Under the pieces are notes generated by a model. It worked only from the letters and a program-made list of their open reading frames with translations. It ran no database searches and had not been told where the DNA came from. The position numbers were made by a program, and so were the translations under genes. From Desulforapulum sp034007745 (lineage in GTDB: Bacteria; Desulfobacterota; Desulfobacteria; Desulfobacterales; Desulfobacteraceae), in contig JAVEQI010000009.1 of the NCBI GenBank assembly GCA_034007745.1, forward strand, positions 25,292 to 89,291: a stretch of 64,000 bases of DNA. The letters are read 5' to 3'. The stretch's first letter is position 1. Every line of letters begins with the position of its first letter. Of this stretch, positions 17,423 through 25,483 are shown piece by piece.

Positions 17423-19075
17423 CTATTTGCGATGCCGATAGAAAGGTTCTCCTGATGGTGCTTCAAGGGCGTTGCCAAGGATAAGGTCTGCGGCCTTTTC
17501 TGCGATCATCATCACAGGCGCGTAGATGTTACCGTTAGTCACACAGGGCATTACCGAGGCATCCACCACCCTTAAATTTTCAACCCCCCAGACCTTCATG
17601 GAATCGGGGTCCACAACGGCCATGTCATCGGTTCCCATCTTGCATGTGCACGATGGATGAAGCGCGGTTTCCGCATCCTTTGCAACCCAGTCAAGAAGAT
17701 CCTTGTCGGTCTGGAGGTGATTTCCGGGAGAGATCTCACCTCCGTTGAACTCGTCAAAGGAAGGCTGATTCATTATTTTTCTGGCACAACGGATGGTTTC
17801 CAGCCACTCTTTTCGGTCCTGATCCGTTGACAGGTAATTAAACCTGATGGCCGGATGTTCTTCAGGATCGGTTGACTTTAACTTGACCGAGCCCTTGGAG
17901 TTGGAATACATGGGGCCCACATGTACCTGGTATCCATGATCGGCACTTGGCTGACTCCCGTCATAACGAATGGCAAGGGGCAGGAAATGGAACTGAAGGT
18001 TGGGATATTCCACCTCGTCGTTGCTCCTTATAAAACCACCTGCCTCAAAATGGTTGGTGGCGGCGGCTCCCTTTCTGTGGAATAGCCATTGATAACCGAT
18101 AAAGGGTTTTTTCCACCATTTAAGCGAAGGATTCATGGACACGGGTTTTTTACTCTTGTACTGGATATAAACCTCAAGATGATCCTGCATGTTCTCCCCC
18201 ACCCCGGGAAGGTCATGGACCACGGGGATGCCAAGTTCTTGGAGTTCTCGAGCATTACCCACCCCTGAAAGCAATAAGGTCTGGGGAGTGTTGATGGCTC
18301 CGCCGCAGCAGATTACTTCACCGCCCAAAACCGTCCTGGGTCTACCTCGTTTGCCCTTTTTAAACTCTACACCAACGGCCTTTTTACCCTCAAACAGAAT
18401 TTTAGTGGTCATGGTCCTGCACACAAGATCCAGGTTTGGTCTTTTTTTCAGCACGGGATGGAGATAGGCCCTTGCTGCGCTCATCCTTCGGCCCCGGCTG
18501 ATGTTTCGGTCAAAAACTCCAAAACCCTCCTGGCGAAAACCGTTGACATCATCGGTCAAGGGATAGCCAGCCTCTTCTGCGGAATTGAGGAAAGCTTTGA
18601 AAAGAGGGTTCTTGCAGGGTCCTGTCTCAAGTATCAGGGGACCTTGAGTTCCATGATACTCGTCCCCTCCCTTTATTCGATTCTCAGCACGAATAAAATA
18701 AGGCAGGCTGTGGGCGTAATCCCAATTTTCCATGCCTGGTTCCTTTGCCCATTTTTCATAATCCATTGCATTACCACGGATATAAATCATGCCGTTGATG
18801 GACGACGAACCTCCAAGGACCTTTCCCCGGCCATGGAAAACCCGTCGACCGTTCATATGGGGTTCAGGCTCACTTTCGTAGCACCAGTCGTAAAATTTAT
18901 TCCCCAGAGGAAAGGTCAATCCAGCAGGCATATGAATAAACACATCCCAGATGTAATCGGGGCGCCCTGCCTCTAACACCAGAACATTAGTCGAAGGATC
19001 AACACTCAGCCGGTTTGCAAGCACACACCCGGCAGATCCTCCGCCAATGATTATATAGTCATAGTTTTTCTTCAT
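17423..19075 (-). CDS. betA: Choline dehydrogenase (GMC oxidoreductase)
   Basis: 550 aa. FAD-binding N-terminus YIIIGGGSAGCVLANRLS, GMC signature area GRGKVLGGSSSINGMIYIRG, second motif GGAINTPQTLLLSGVG, and the C-terminal active-site region TALHPSCTCKMG. It oxidises choline to betaine aldehyde, feeding BetB. In an anaerobe the electrons would go to a membrane or quinone acceptor. The 42-bp box at 19123 is shared with betB although 4 kb lies between them. Confidence 0.9.
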   Translation of the reverse strand: MKKNYDYIIIGGGSAGCVLANRLSVDPSTNVLVLEAGRPDYIWDVFIHMPAGLTFPLGNKFYDWCYESEPEPHMNGRRVFHGRGKVLGGSSSINGMIYIRGNAMDYEKWAKEPGMENWDYAHSLPYFIRAENRIKGGDEYHGTQGPLILETGPCKNPLFKAFLNSAEEAGYPLTDDVNGFRQEGFGVFDRNISRGRRMSAARAYLHPVLKKRPNLDLVCRTMTTKILFEGKKAVGVEFKKGKRGRPRTVLGGEVICCGGAINTPQTLLLSGVGNARELQELGIPVVHDLPGVGENMQDHLEVYIQYKSKKPVSMNPSLKWWKKPFIGYQWLFHRKGAAATNHFEAGGFIRSNDEVEYPNLQFHFLPLAIRYDGSQPSADHGYQVHVGPMYSNSKGSVKLKSTDPEEHPAIRFNYLSTDQDRKEWLETIRCARKIMNQPSFDEFNGGEISPGNHLQTDKDLLDWVAKDAETALHPSCTCKMGTDDMAVVDPDSMKVWGVENLRVVDASVMPCVTNGNIYAPVMMIAEKAADLILGNALEAPSGEPFYRHRK

Positions 19076-19122
19076 GTAGCAAACTCCTTTCTAAGGCCTT
19101 GATCGTAATATCGACCTGTTGG

Positions 19123-19164
19123 TTTGGCGTTACAGATTGGATTAAACAGAGCGAAACCTAACAT
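19123..19164 (-). promoter_or_regulatory. Conserved box upstream of betA
   Basis: Second copy of the 42-bp box seen before betB, 48 bp before the betA start. The conserved spacing to both starts supports a promoter or operator role. Confidence 0.5.
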
Positions 19165-19228
19165 TTTTTTAAGAAACTTACAATTACCTGGTTCCGTTCC
19201 TCAGCAATTCACCACCTACTACCTACTA

Positions 19229-20587
19229 TCAACAAACACCCTTAACGTGATAATAGCTTGAACGATCGCTCCTGTCGATAAACCCAAGCTCAAGGCTTGC
19301 GTACCAGGCAGAGGTGAAGGTTGCCCGGTCTGCACTCCAGAGGCTGTTCTGGCTCAGGTCAAACAGCGGTTCAAGGCAGATGCCCGCCCCCTGGGTCACT
19401 TGGGACGGTGGAGTTATGATGGTCACAAGCTCAGCCGCTGTCGGCATTCGCCAGCAATCAAACCCCTGGTATTTTTTCTGGTTCAAACCATCGATATAGG
19501 CGTGTCCCTCTTTCCAGTTAACCGGGAAACGAGTGCCTGAGACCTGCCATATAAGGCCTGTACCGTGGTCGACAACCAGGGTTTCTCCGAGGAGTTGCAG
19601 ATGTTTTTTCTCAACCTGCTTTGGGCGCATGAGCTTGTCCAGACCAAAGGCTTGTCTGGCATCGGACCTGGATATCTTCGCCGGGACGTCACGAATTTTA
19701 CGCATGCCCCTTAAAGGTTCCGGCTCTTCCAGCCAATCCTCAGGCAATGAACAAATCTTGGATTTTTTCTCGGCCCAGGCAACCCCAAGTTCCTTGAGCT
19801 CCCCAGCCATGGCGTCAGCATCTTTAAAACGGTCTGTGGGCAAATGAGCCATTGCCCGATTAAAAAAATCGTCCCAGCTCGTGTCAAGGTCGGGGTTATT
19901 ATCAGTTGCCCGATAAGTGCCCTGGCTTGTTTTTTCCGGCAATCGGCCGGTGAGCATCCTGAAGAGCATCACCCCCACGGAAAAAAGATCTGTGGTTTCA
20001 TCCACCCCGTCTGGATCCTTTTCCTGCTCAGGGGAGGCATAATAGGGGGACCCCACCTTGAGACTTTCATGACCCTGGAAGATTTCGTTCCTGAGCTTGG
20101 AAAGACCGAAATCACAGATCTTTACATTGTCAAGGTCGTCAAGAAGAATGTTAAAGGGCTTTATGTCCCGATGAATAATCGACCGATCGTGGAGACAGGC
20201 AAGACCGTCCAGAATCTGCAGGCAGTATCGAACGGAACGTTCGACCGGGATAATCCTTGTCGGTAGTTCAACTTCATAGGATTCTCCCATGAGGGAACCA
20301 AGGTTGTTCGAGTAGAATCCCATTGTATAGTAGGGTTTTCCCTCAAAGCGGTCAAAGTCAAGAATCTCAACCACATGGGGATGACGAACCGAGGCAAGGG
20401 TCACGGCTTCTGCTACAAAAAGATCCTCCACGCCCTGCTCGCCCATGAGGGTAGTTAAAAGCGGCTCAGGCTCAAGGAGTTTTAACGCTCCAATCTTTCG
20501 GGTAACCGGGTATTCCACCTTGAACACCTTGCCCATTCCGCCCTTACCGAGTAAACCTTTAACTTTAAATTTTCCTATGTATTTCAT
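19229..20587 (-). CDS. Serine/threonine protein kinase with C-terminal DUF1566 domain
   Basis: 452 aa. Eukaryotic-like kinase domain, about 1-270: GKGGMGKVFKVEY loop, ALKLLE lysine, HRDIKPFNILLDD catalytic loop, DFGLSKL, and YYASPEQ. The C-terminal 120 residues (GLIWQVSGT, CWRMPTAAELVTII, LWSADR) match DUF1566/Lcl-type domains, usually found in surface or sensor proteins. No transmembrane helix separates them, so the domain would be cytoplasmic. It lies downstream of a phosphatase gene and the tungstate transporter. Confidence 0.88.
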   Translation of the reverse strand: MKYIGKFKVKGLLGKGGMGKVFKVEYPVTRKIGALKLLEPEPLLTTLMGEQGVEDLFVAEAVTLASVRHPHVVEILDFDRFEGKPYYTMGFYSNNLGSLMGESYEVELPTRIIPVERSVRYCLQILDGLACLHDRSIIHRDIKPFNILLDDLDNVKICDFGLSKLRNEIFQGHESLKVGSPYYASPEQEKDPDGVDETTDLFSVGVMLFRMLTGRLPEKTSQGTYRATDNNPDLDTSWDDFFNRAMAHLPTDRFKDADAMAGELKELGVAWAEKKSKICSLPEDWLEEPEPLRGMRKIRDVPAKISRSDARQAFGLDKLMRPKQVEKKHLQLLGETLVVDHGTGLIWQVSGTRFPVNWKEGHAYIDGLNQKKYQGFDCWRMPTAAELVTIITPPSQVTQGAGICLEPLFDLSQNSLWSADRATFTSAWYASLELGFIDRSDRSSYYHVKGVC

Positions 20588-20663
20588 TGCATCTTATCTT
20601 ATTATTGGTCTTTTGTTGGTCATGGTTTTTATTTTTTATTTTTGGTTTGGTTTTGTTCTTATC

Positions 20664-21419
20664 TTAGGAGCGTTTCAACAATTTATCCGCATACACTTCG
20701 GGAATAGCGGTTTTACGGATTTTCATGGCAGTAGTATGGTAATCGTAAGGAACAAACAATACCTCCAGACGTCTGGTTTCTGTATCAAACAGAAGCGCTT
20801 TGGCCCAGGGATTTTCATCCCTGGGCTGCCCTACACTGCCAGCATTCACAATGTATTTTTTTTGTCTATCTAGAAGAATCTCACCCTTGTTAAGATCCTG
20901 GTGGGTGAGAGTACCATTTTTATCAAGGATTATCAAACCCAGCTCGTGGGTGTGGCCGACAAAACAGATCCACTGATCCATGGCTTGCATTTTTCTCTTA
21001 AGGATTACGTCTGACAGCTGAAAGAGATAGACAAAGGGAGAATCCGGGGGCACTCCATGTACAAATAGAAGATCCTCAACAACCATACTTTGGGGCCATC
21101 CCTTGATGAGTCTCTTAAACCTGGGTAAAAGATTTTCCTCGGTATGAACTGCCGCCTTTTGTGCAACCGGGTTAAAAGTAGCAAGAAAGGACGGGGAGAT
21201 AACCGCCATCTCATGGTTGCCCAGAACCGACAAAATATTTCGCTCTTCAACAATCTCCATAACTGAGTTGGGGTCTGGTCCATAGCCCAGGTTATCCCCA
21301 AGGCTGATAATCCGGTCAAAGGCTCTCCACCCGCCCTGGAAGGTCCGATTCACATGGGCAAACACCTCGATAATTGCCTCCAAATTTGCGTGGATATCTG
21401 ATAAAATGATCAACCGCAT
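20664..21419 (-). CDS. Metallophosphoesterase (protein phosphatase-like)
   Basis: 251 aa. Calcineurin-like metal-binding motifs in order: SDIHANLEA, SLGDNLGYGPDP, VLGNHEM, VHGVPPDSP, GHTHELG, NAGSVGQPRD. It belongs to the YfcE/diadenosine-phosphatase type of single-domain phosphoesterases. Adjacent to a Ser/Thr kinase gene (76 bp), it may be its opposing phosphatase. It follows wtpC by 21 bp on the same strand. Confidence 0.85.
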   Translation of the reverse strand: MRLIILSDIHANLEAIIEVFAHVNRTFQGGWRAFDRIISLGDNLGYGPDPNSVMEIVEERNILSVLGNHEMAVISPSFLATFNPVAQKAAVHTEENLLPRFKRLIKGWPQSMVVEDLLFVHGVPPDSPFVYLFQLSDVILKRKMQAMDQWICFVGHTHELGLIILDKNGTLTHQDLNKGEILLDRQKKYIVNAGSVGQPRDENPWAKALLFDTETRRLEVLFVPYDYHTTAMKIRKTAIPEVYADKLLKRS

Positions 21420-21440
21420 ATTTATTCGTCCCCATTATAC

Positions 21441-22511
21441 CTAAAAAATGTGCACGCTCTTTTCGGGTATGGCTATCCAGGTGGCATCTCCTGATTTAAG
21501 CCTTTTTTTTACAACCTGCCTTCGGGTCCATTGGGCCATGAACTCAATCCCGTTTATCTGGATAAAAACGTCAAAGTAAAATCCTCGATTAACGAGCCTG
21601 TGGATCGTCCCTGAAAACTGGTTCGAGGGATCTTGCGAATGGACAGGGGAATGGCTCGATAGATGGTCTGGGCATCCCTCATCCAGACACAGGATCTCTT
21701 CGGGTCGAACGGCGAGATGGGAATGTCCCTGCACAACCCGCTCGAGATGAACGTCAAGGCCCCCAAGGCTTACCCTTCGGCCATTTGTACTGGTAATAGG
21801 AAACACATTCTTCATACCCACAAATTGTGCCACAAACGGTGATCCTGGCTGTTCAAAAAGCTCCTGAATAGTTCCGGTCTGTTCAATCTTTCCCCTGTGA
21901 ATAATGGCACCCCTGTTGGCAAGGAAAAGGACATCGGAAAAATCGTGGGAAACCATAATAAATGTAGTTCCAAGTTTCTGATGAAGGGATTTTAAAAGAT
22001 TTTTGATCTCATCCTGGAGTAGAGGATCAAGGGCGGAAAGGGGTTCGTCAAGAAGCAGAACCCTGGGATTGAGGATTAAAGACCGGCAAAGTGCCACCCG
22101 CTGTTTTTCCCCGCCGCTCAAGGTCAAAGGATGCCTGTTTAATAGATGGGAGAGATTCATGGTTTCCACAAGGGCTTGAAATCTATCTTCCGCCTCCTTG
22201 CTTGCGATGGCGTGATAACGAATCCCGTACAAAATATTTTTCCTTACGTTGAGGTGGGGGAAAAGCGCAAAATCCTGGTACACAATTCCAATACCCCGTT
22301 GTTCAGGCGGTTTTTTTGTTATCTCCCGGTCGTTTAAAAAAATCGCTCCCCTGTCCATGGGAATAAGACCCATGATAGCCTCTAACAGCACCGACTTCCC
22401 AGATCCTGTGGGACCTATCAGGGCAAAAAAATCTTTATCCTTAACGTCAAGGTTTACCGATTCCAGGCTGAATCCAGGGAAATGGATGGACAGATCCTTG
22501 ACCCGTATCAT
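21441..22511 (-). CDS. wtpC: Tungstate/molybdate ABC transporter ATP-binding protein
   Basis: 356 aa from Met at 22511; the longer frame to 22592 would overlap the permease gene deeply. Walker A GPTGSGKSVLLEA, signature LSGGEKQRVALCRSL, Walker B RVLLLDEPLSALD, and a switch His in MVSHDF. The C-terminal region (about 240-356) is a TOBE/MOP-like domain that in this family can bind the transported oxyanion. The start overlaps the permease stop (TAATG). Confidence 0.85.
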   Translation of the reverse strand: MIRVKDLSIHFPGFSLESVNLDVKDKDFFALIGPTGSGKSVLLEAIMGLIPMDRGAIFLNDREITKKPPEQRGIGIVYQDFALFPHLNVRKNILYGIRYHAIASKEAEDRFQALVETMNLSHLLNRHPLTLSGGEKQRVALCRSLILNPRVLLLDEPLSALDPLLQDEIKNLLKSLHQKLGTTFIMVSHDFSDVLFLANRGAIIHRGKIEQTGTIQELFEQPGSPFVAQFVGMKNVFPITSTNGRRVSLGGLDVHLERVVQGHSHLAVRPEEILCLDEGCPDHLSSHSPVHSQDPSNQFSGTIHRLVNRGFYFDVFIQINGIEFMAQWTRRQVVKKRLKSGDATWIAIPEKSVHIF

Positions 22512-23302
22512 TATAAAGGGCTCTCCCTTGAAAAGAACCGCATCATGAGAAAAAGAGCCAGAGAAATAATGATCAGCCAGAAGGCCACACACTGGGAGTA
22601 TTTGAGTCCAAAAGCGGTGAAGCGCTCGTAGATCAAAACCGGAGCTGTCATTGGATGATAGGCCACGACTATAACGGCCCCGAACTCACTGATGGCCCTT
22701 GCAGTGCACATGACTGACCCAAGTATCATGTTTCGCCAAACCATGGGAAAGGTAACCCTGAAAAAAGTTGAGGTCATGCCCGCACCAAGGCTCTGGGACG
22801 CCTTTTCAAGGCGTAGGGGAACGGCTTCAAACCCTGCTTTAACCGTGTTGATATAAAAGGGCGCACCAACAAATACAAGAACGATAATAATCCCGGTAAT
22901 AGAACCCATTATTTCAACGTTTATCCGGGCGAGCATCTCTCCCCAAAGAGAGTTTCTGCCAAAAAGGCTCAAGATTGCAATACCGATAACTGGATGGGGA
23001 ATCATGATGGGAAGATCAACGAGTCCCTCAACAAGCTTTTTACCGGGAAAAGTCCTTCGTGCCAGGATATAGGCAAGGGGGGTGCCAAAAGCTACGGCAA
23101 CAACAGTTGCCCCAAGGGCCGTAAAAATCGAACGGCCCAGAGCCTCTAACACCACCCTCTCCTTTATCGTTGCCATAAGATCTGATACATCCGGCATCAA
23201 AAGCATCTTGCCAAGGGAAAAGATGATCAGAAATACCAGGGGCAGACTCAAAAGAATCGCACACCCCCAGAAGGGATTCAACCTCGTTGGTTTTAAGGTC
23301 AA
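22511..23302 (-). CDS. wtpB: Tungstate/molybdate ABC transporter permease
   Basis: 263 aa, six predicted membrane helices, with the ABC permease EAA loop near EAVPLRLEKASQSLGAG. The likely start is the TTG at 23302 just behind the wtpA stop (5 bp). Homologous to ModB/CysT-type permeases. It works with the binding protein and ATPase on either side. Confidence 0.85.
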   Translation of the reverse strand: MTLKPTRLNPFWGCAILLSLPLVFLIIFSLGKMLLMPDVSDLMATIKERVVLEALGRSIFTALGATVVAVAFGTPLAYILARRTFPGKKLVEGLVDLPIMIPHPVIGIAILSLFGRNSLWGEMLARINVEIMGSITGIIIVLVFVGAPFYINTVKAGFEAVPLRLEKASQSLGAGMTSTFFRVTFPMVWRNMILGSVMCTARAISEFGAVIVVAYHPMTAPVLIYERFTAFGLKYSQCVAFWLIIISLALFLMMRFFSRESPL

Positions 23303-23307
23303 TCCTG

Positions 23308-24288
23308 CTATTCTTTAACCTCCACAAGGGGTGCGATTGTTCCCGGCAAAGCCGCCTTCATGGCCTCGGATGGAACAAGGCTGGGAATGAACGGGGGCTG
23401 GCCCATCTCTTCAAGGGTTTTCAGACCGCCTTCTGGTGAGAGAAGGTAGGCGAGGAACAGCTCGGCTGCCTCGGGATTGGGGCTGTTCTTGATCATGGTA
23501 ATGCCGTAGGTGACCGATTGGCCGGTCCTGGTTATAAAGGTGCCAGGGGCTGTTCCGGTGACCTCAACCTCTGCCTGCTTGTAAAAGGGGTCATAGCGGT
23601 AATTGCCAAGATTTATGTGATCGTCAAGGACGATGTATTCGAGCCCGTGTTGAACCGCAACCGAAAGATACTCCCAGGCGTAGTCCATGTTACCTGTCTT
23701 TAAGAGGTTGACAAGCTCCACTGATTTGGGGCGCACATTTTTAAGCGGCCGATTGGCAATAAGTTTATCGTAGAGACCATCAAGGTTGTAAAATTTTTCA
23801 GCAAGTTTCAACACCATAAGACTTCTATAACCGCAGGGGTCAAGATTTGGATCCGAATGTCCCCACACGACGCCATCCTTTGCGAGAATCTCGTACCAGT
23901 TGTCGGCTGTAACTGTATCTGCAAAACGGCTGGTTTGAGTATAGCAGAGCACAAGCTGGTTGGTTGCAAAGCGAACATTCCAGTCTGTAAAGCCTGGAAC
24001 AAGGGTGTTATCGATCACCTTGTAGTCAGCAGAAGCCATGATATCGGCCTTTTTCCCCACCTCGGAGATCATCCTTGCCAACTTTGTACTTCCACCAGCC
24101 TCCCTGAGGATGTCAATTTCAGGATGTAAGGCCTCAAAGTCTTTCTCAATTTTCTCAAAGGGAACGGAAAGACTTCCTGCATGGAAAACGATCACCTTGC
24201 CCTTTGGGGCAGCAAAACCAAGGGATGCCGTCATTGCCAGGAGGGTGACGGCTATCAGGAAAATAAATACTTTACTCATAAATTTCAT
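23308..24288 (-). CDS. wtpA: Tungstate/molybdate-binding protein
   Basis: 326 aa. A signal peptide (VFIFLIAVTLLAMTASLGFAA) precedes a periplasmic binding domain with the WtpA/ModA hallmarks VIVFHAGSLSVPFEK, EAGGSTKLARMISE, KADIMASADY and HSDPNLDPCGYRSLM. WtpA proteins bind tungstate and molybdate tightly. Tungsten and molybdenum serve formate dehydrogenases and aldehyde oxidoreductases in anaerobes. Ribosome site AAGGAGCTGCA. The 160-bp leader shows no recognisable ModE site or Moco riboswitch. Confidence 0.9.
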   Translation of the reverse strand: MKFMSKVFIFLIAVTLLAMTASLGFAAPKGKVIVFHAGSLSVPFEKIEKDFEALHPEIDILREAGGSTKLARMISEVGKKADIMASADYKVIDNTLVPGFTDWNVRFATNQLVLCYTQTSRFADTVTADNWYEILAKDGVVWGHSDPNLDPCGYRSLMVLKLAEKFYNLDGLYDKLIANRPLKNVRPKSVELVNLLKTGNMDYAWEYLSVAVQHGLEYIVLDDHINLGNYRYDPFYKQAEVEVTGTAPGTFITRTGQSVTYGITMIKNSPNPEAAELFLAYLLSPEGGLKTLEEMGQPPFIPSLVPSEAMKAALPGTIAPLVEVKE

Positions 24289-24452
24289 TGCAGCTCCTTA
24301 AAATATGTAGGTTAAACTCATGTCAGGCTTATTCAAACCGTCAGCAAAAGTCAATATTATTCTTAACCGCTCAGAACAAAGGATTTAAGAAACAACAAAC
24401 GACCAAAAACAACACACTTAGGAATGCGGATTAAATAAGATGAGCAGAAATG

Positions 24453-25481
24453 TTACTGATTCTCCGGCATGGGTTCATCAGACTTGATACCCAGGACGGC
24501 CTCGGCCCCGGCAACAAGATCATCCCCCTGATAGGCGTCAAGGATAAACGGATAGATCGTTTGGGAAGATACGGCTCTGTAGTCATTATCTTCAGTTTTT
24601 TCATGGAGCACCAGGTCAAAGGTTTGTGCCCCGCCCCCCGATCCTGCTGTCACGATGACTTTCAGAAGGGGTGGGACGGGTTCACCTTTATCGTTGTCAG
24701 TGCGCCCATCTCTGTACGAGGCGCAATCAACATGTGCCAGATCCGCCACAAGGGAATCAAGCTTCTCTGCATCTGCGAAATTACCGTCATCAGCCTTCCA
24801 GGAGGGTGAATTTACCTCCTTATCCATGTCCAGATCCATTTCCCTGCCTTGGTCCTGGTCCTTATTTGTTTCCACGTCCATGCCTTTGTCACTAGACAAG
24901 ACTTTAAAAAATGTCCGCCGGACATCTCCCCGCTCAACCACAAGGGAAGTCAGAGCCTCCCGGTCAAACTTGAACACCTCTTTAGACCGGAAACCCTCCA
25001 CATCCAGGTCAAAATCACGCCTGAAATCTCCCGGAGCATGGTAAACCCCTTTGTCTCCGGAAAGCTTGACAAAGGTATGGCGATTAGTGGGAGCCGTCTT
25101 GCCCAGCGTAAAGCTGCGCAAAATCTCTTCCCCTTTTCCGGCAGTGACCCTGATGGCCTGTTCAGGCGAAAGATCGTAGCGAAGATAATCCTGACTCTGG
25201 GAAACAAGGGCCGATACCCGGAGGTCTTCAATCACATCCAGAAGTTTCTTCACGGTTACAGTATCAGCCGGATAGTTTCGATCCGACACCGTCCACCTGT
25301 CATTTTCCCGATAAAAATTGACGACTTTACCGTTTTTTTCAATGGCAAGGGTGGTGATCTCCTCCACATCTATCCGGACAAGGTCGGGAAGGGTATAATT
25401 TTGTCTTTCCCCGGAATGAAAAATAAGATAAGCGCTAAGGCCGACAATAATTGCGGCAAGGATGAGAAACTCCTTTTTCAT
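24453..25481 (-). CDS. DUF4340 protein linked to Gld-type ABC exporter
   Basis: 342 aa. One N-terminal membrane helix (ILAAIIVGLSAYLIF) followed by extracytoplasmic repeats of the DUF4340 type (VVNFYRENDRWTVSDR, SFTLGKTAPTNRHTFVKL). A charged low-complexity stretch of Asp/Lys/Met lies near residues 200-225. It starts 3 bp after the GldG-like stop (AAGGAG as ribosome site). In many Proteobacteria this family is the last gene of the same cluster; its exact role is unknown. Confidence 0.8.
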   Translation of the reverse strand: MKKEFLILAAIIVGLSAYLIFHSGERQNYTLPDLVRIDVEEITTLAIEKNGKVVNFYRENDRWTVSDRNYPADTVTVKKLLDVIEDLRVSALVSQSQDYLRYDLSPEQAIRVTAGKGEEILRSFTLGKTAPTNRHTFVKLSGDKGVYHAPGDFRRDFDLDVEGFRSKEVFKFDREALTSLVVERGDVRRTFFKVLSSDKGMDVETNKDQDQGREMDLDMDKEVNSPSWKADDGNFADAEKLDSLVADLAHVDCASYRDGRTDNDKGEPVPPLLKVIVTAGSGGGAQTFDLVLHEKTEDNDYRAVSSQTIYPFILDAYQGDDLVAGAEAVLGIKSDEPMPENQ

Positions 25482-25483
25482 CT

